DNA of 64,000 nt from Aptenodytes patagonicus (lineage: Eukaryota > Chordata > Aves > Sphenisciformes > Spheniscidae), in NCBI RefSeq assembly GCF_965638725.1, contig NC_134975.1, positions 1,810,179 through 1,874,178 of the forward strand. The letters run 5' to 3'. This document shows, in pieces, positions 50,640-64,000 of this stretch. The notes beneath the pieces are model-generated. The model was not told the DNA's origin, did not search any database, and saw only the letters and a program-made list of their open reading frames with translations. Both the position numbers and the translations under genes were made by a program. Numbering within the stretch: position 1 is the stretch's first letter; each line of letters starts with the position of its first letter.

Positions 50640-51420
50640 GCAGCGGGCCCCTCCCCAAGGGGTGTCCAGACCACCCCCCCCCCCCCCCGCCCGCTCCGTG
50701 CCCCGGGCCCCCCCTCGCCCCCAGCTCTCACCTGGGGCCCCTCCCTGGGAGCGGGCAGGGGGCTGGGGCCGAGCCCCACGTCCCCGACCCTGTCCCCGTC
50801 CCCCTCCCCGGCCCAAGACCCCCCGGTGAGGGCCCCCCCGCCCCCCGTCGCGAGGGGAGAGCAGGGACCCAGGGACACACGGACCCTCCCCGGCAGGGAC
50901 AGAGGGACGTCCCCAGCGGGTCCCTCCCGGGGGGGGGGGGGTGGGATGACACAGACCCTCTGCCCTCCCGGCCACGGCCGCAGCGGGGACCCCGACCCCC
51001 CCAAAACCGCGACGCCCTGGAAACGGGGCAGCTTTGGGTCACCTTCGGGGCCGGCGCTTCAACCAGATGCAAACTAAACCCCCCCGGGCTCAGTTAAGCC
51101 CCGCTCAGCCCCCAGCCGGGGCACCCGCGCGGGGCGACGCTGACCGAATTCAGCTCCGTTTACTTTCCGAGCCAACGCCCCGAATGCAGCCGCCGAAAAA
51201 ACCCCAAATCCGTGGACCGAATTCTCCCCGCCAATCCCAGACCAGATCCCGGCACCGCCGAGCGTCCGCGGGGCGTTTAGGACGTACCCGCGCCGCCTAC
51301 CGCATCGTTACTCACCTTAAATACAGCGGCTGCGCGCTCGAGCGCCAGCGGGGCAATTTGAGTAGGGGAAAATTGGGAATCTAATGAATTCCTCCGGGAA
51401 AAGGGACCGGGAACGTCAGT
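50640..51420. other. GC-rich intergenic interval
   Basis: No gene is recognised. It probably separates the SLC11A2 3' end from the repeat-rich region and the gap. Confidence 0.4.
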
Positions 51421-51426
51421 TTTATT
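51421..51426 (-). terminator. Possible polyadenylation signal for the SLC11A2 distal (-IRE) form
   Basis: The plus-strand TTTATT reads AATAAA on the minus strand, about 1.3 kb beyond the distal stop codon. Confidence 0.35.
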
Positions 51427-52736
51427 TCTAAAACGGGCTGAAAGCCGAACAGAAAAGGTTAAATCGGATCTTTTACCGGAAAAGTCTGGCCCTCTGTCGC
51501 GTTCTTCACGAGCGGCGGCGGAGTCAGCCCGTTGGGTAAGGTTGGTGCCAGGTACATAGAAACAAAAAAGGGCTTAATTGGGAAAGGATTTAATTAAACC
51601 GGAGGATTTAATTAAAGGAAAGGCAAAGTACGACGCCTAAACCCAGCCTCCATCTGGGGCTCAACCAAATCCACCACAATAAAAGGGAGAAGAGCGGGGC
51701 TGGGGGGGGGGGGGGGGGGGATAAAAAGCACATTCGCTGGCGGAGCCCGCTGACCTCAAACTCCGCCCGAGGATCGGTTTTGGGCTCCGGGAGGGTCCCC
51801 GGCAGCACCCGAAACTTCTTGAAAGGCCGGGAAAACGGCTCCGTGAACCCTGCCTGGCTTTTACCGGGCGAGAGGCCGGTGCAGGACCGAGCCTGGCAGG
51901 CAAATTCGGCTTTTTAACTGAAATTCTGAAAAGAGCAGCTTCACCGCTGCCTGCGCAGAGGTAGATACTGGCCCGAATCGGCTCCGGGCTGGGAAAAACG
52001 CCGGTGGGAAGGAGAAGCAGCCGCCGTCTTGGGGAGGGGGGGGGGGGGGGGGAGGACCTTCACGTGGAGGAGGTCGGATGCGGCCAGGTTTTATGGCGAA
52101 ACCAGCCGCGGTTACCCGCCGGGTGCAGAGGGACGGGGCATCGCCCCGCCGGCCGCGAAACCCGGGTCCCTCGGTGGCTTCTCGCCGCGGTTTCTCTCAT
52201 TCCCCTAATTTGAGCGCACCCCCTCTATGAAATCGCTAGTAATGAATCCCTGCCCCCCGCTCGGTTTTCCAAGCCTGGAATTTCCCCCAAATTAGGGAAA
52301 AAAAGAAGGGATTAGCCACACAGCAGATCTACCAGCCAGGCAGGAGAAAGTTGAATGGAAATCGGGAAAAACCACCCACGGATCCCTTCCCAGATCAGAC
52401 CAGCTACTTGGGGGGGGGGGAGAAGAAAAAGGGGGGGGGGGGGGGAGAAGACTTTCGAGGTACCTAAAAGCAAGCCCCCAAGGTCGGCGATGCCGTGGAT
52501 CGGACCCGGGATCTTCCCCGCGGCCGATGCGAGGCGGCGGCTCCGCAGCTCTTCCGGCCGCTCACGGGACGGTCTGATCCCGCCGTCCTCCCCGGAAGAA
52601 ATCCCGGGCTCCGCTCACAATTCCCAACCGCGCGCCTGGTCCCGCGCTAAACTCGAGTGACGGAGGAGAGTTTTCTGCGGCACAAGAAGGGTTTCCGTTA
52701 GAACCGGTTCTATCCTTAGGACGGCGGCGGCCGGAA

Positions 52737-64000
<11,264 letters not shown>

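Noticed and set aside
49775-51004. 409-residue minus-strand frame that might be the missing ADCY6 N-terminus
   Set aside because: It is proline-rich repeat translation with none of the expected hydrophobic helices or the FADIEGF motif of ADCY6.

Overview
This window is vertebrate, and almost certainly avian, nuclear DNA. The multi-exon genes match vertebrate proteins residue by residue with canonical splice sites. A CR1 LINE with the ATTCTATG-type 3' end and a solo endogenous-retrovirus LTR of a type common in birds are present. The very high GC content, short introns packed with minisatellites and long poly-C/poly-G runs suggest a gene-dense microchromosome. All seven genes are orthologues of genes on human 12q13. 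The gene families and synteny are recalled from general knowledge; no database search was run.

Layout: the 5' end of FMNL3 (minus, 0.8-4.0 kb) shares a CCAAT-rich divergent promoter with TMBIM6 (plus, 4.4-7.7 kb). NCKAP5L (minus, 8.3-14.3 kb, perhaps with a second promoter near 16.8 kb), KANSL2 (minus, 17.4-30 kb), CCNT1 (minus, 30.6-41.2 kb) and ADCY6 (minus, 41.5-48.8 kb and cut off by a 200-N gap) follow in tandem. After the gap comes about 3.5 kb of GC-rich tandem repeats, then SLC11A2 (minus, 52.7 kb to beyond the window end). TMBIM6 is the only plus-strand gene.

The best non-coding content is RNA-level. KANSL2 carries three intronic H/ACA snoRNA candidates, two of them paralogous copies of one family and the third of a different fold. 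SLC11A2 keeps both mammalian-type alternative C-termini, and an iron-responsive element starts about 24 bases after the stop codon of the +IRE form. CCNT1 has Ser where human cyclin T1 has the Tat-critical Cys261. KANSL2 has one GC-AG intron.

The genes do not form one pathway. They are housekeeping or regulatory genes: actin nucleation (FMNL3), ER stress and calcium (TMBIM6), microtubule plus ends (NCKAP5L), the NSL acetyltransferase complex (KANSL2), P-TEFb (CCNT1), cAMP synthesis (ADCY6) and iron import (SLC11A2). Four apparent frame changes, in NCKAP5L and ADCY6 and mostly at G/C homopolymers, look like assembly base errors rather than real lesions. I found no sign of an undescribed gene system; the unusual material is repeats, snoRNAs and isoform architecture.
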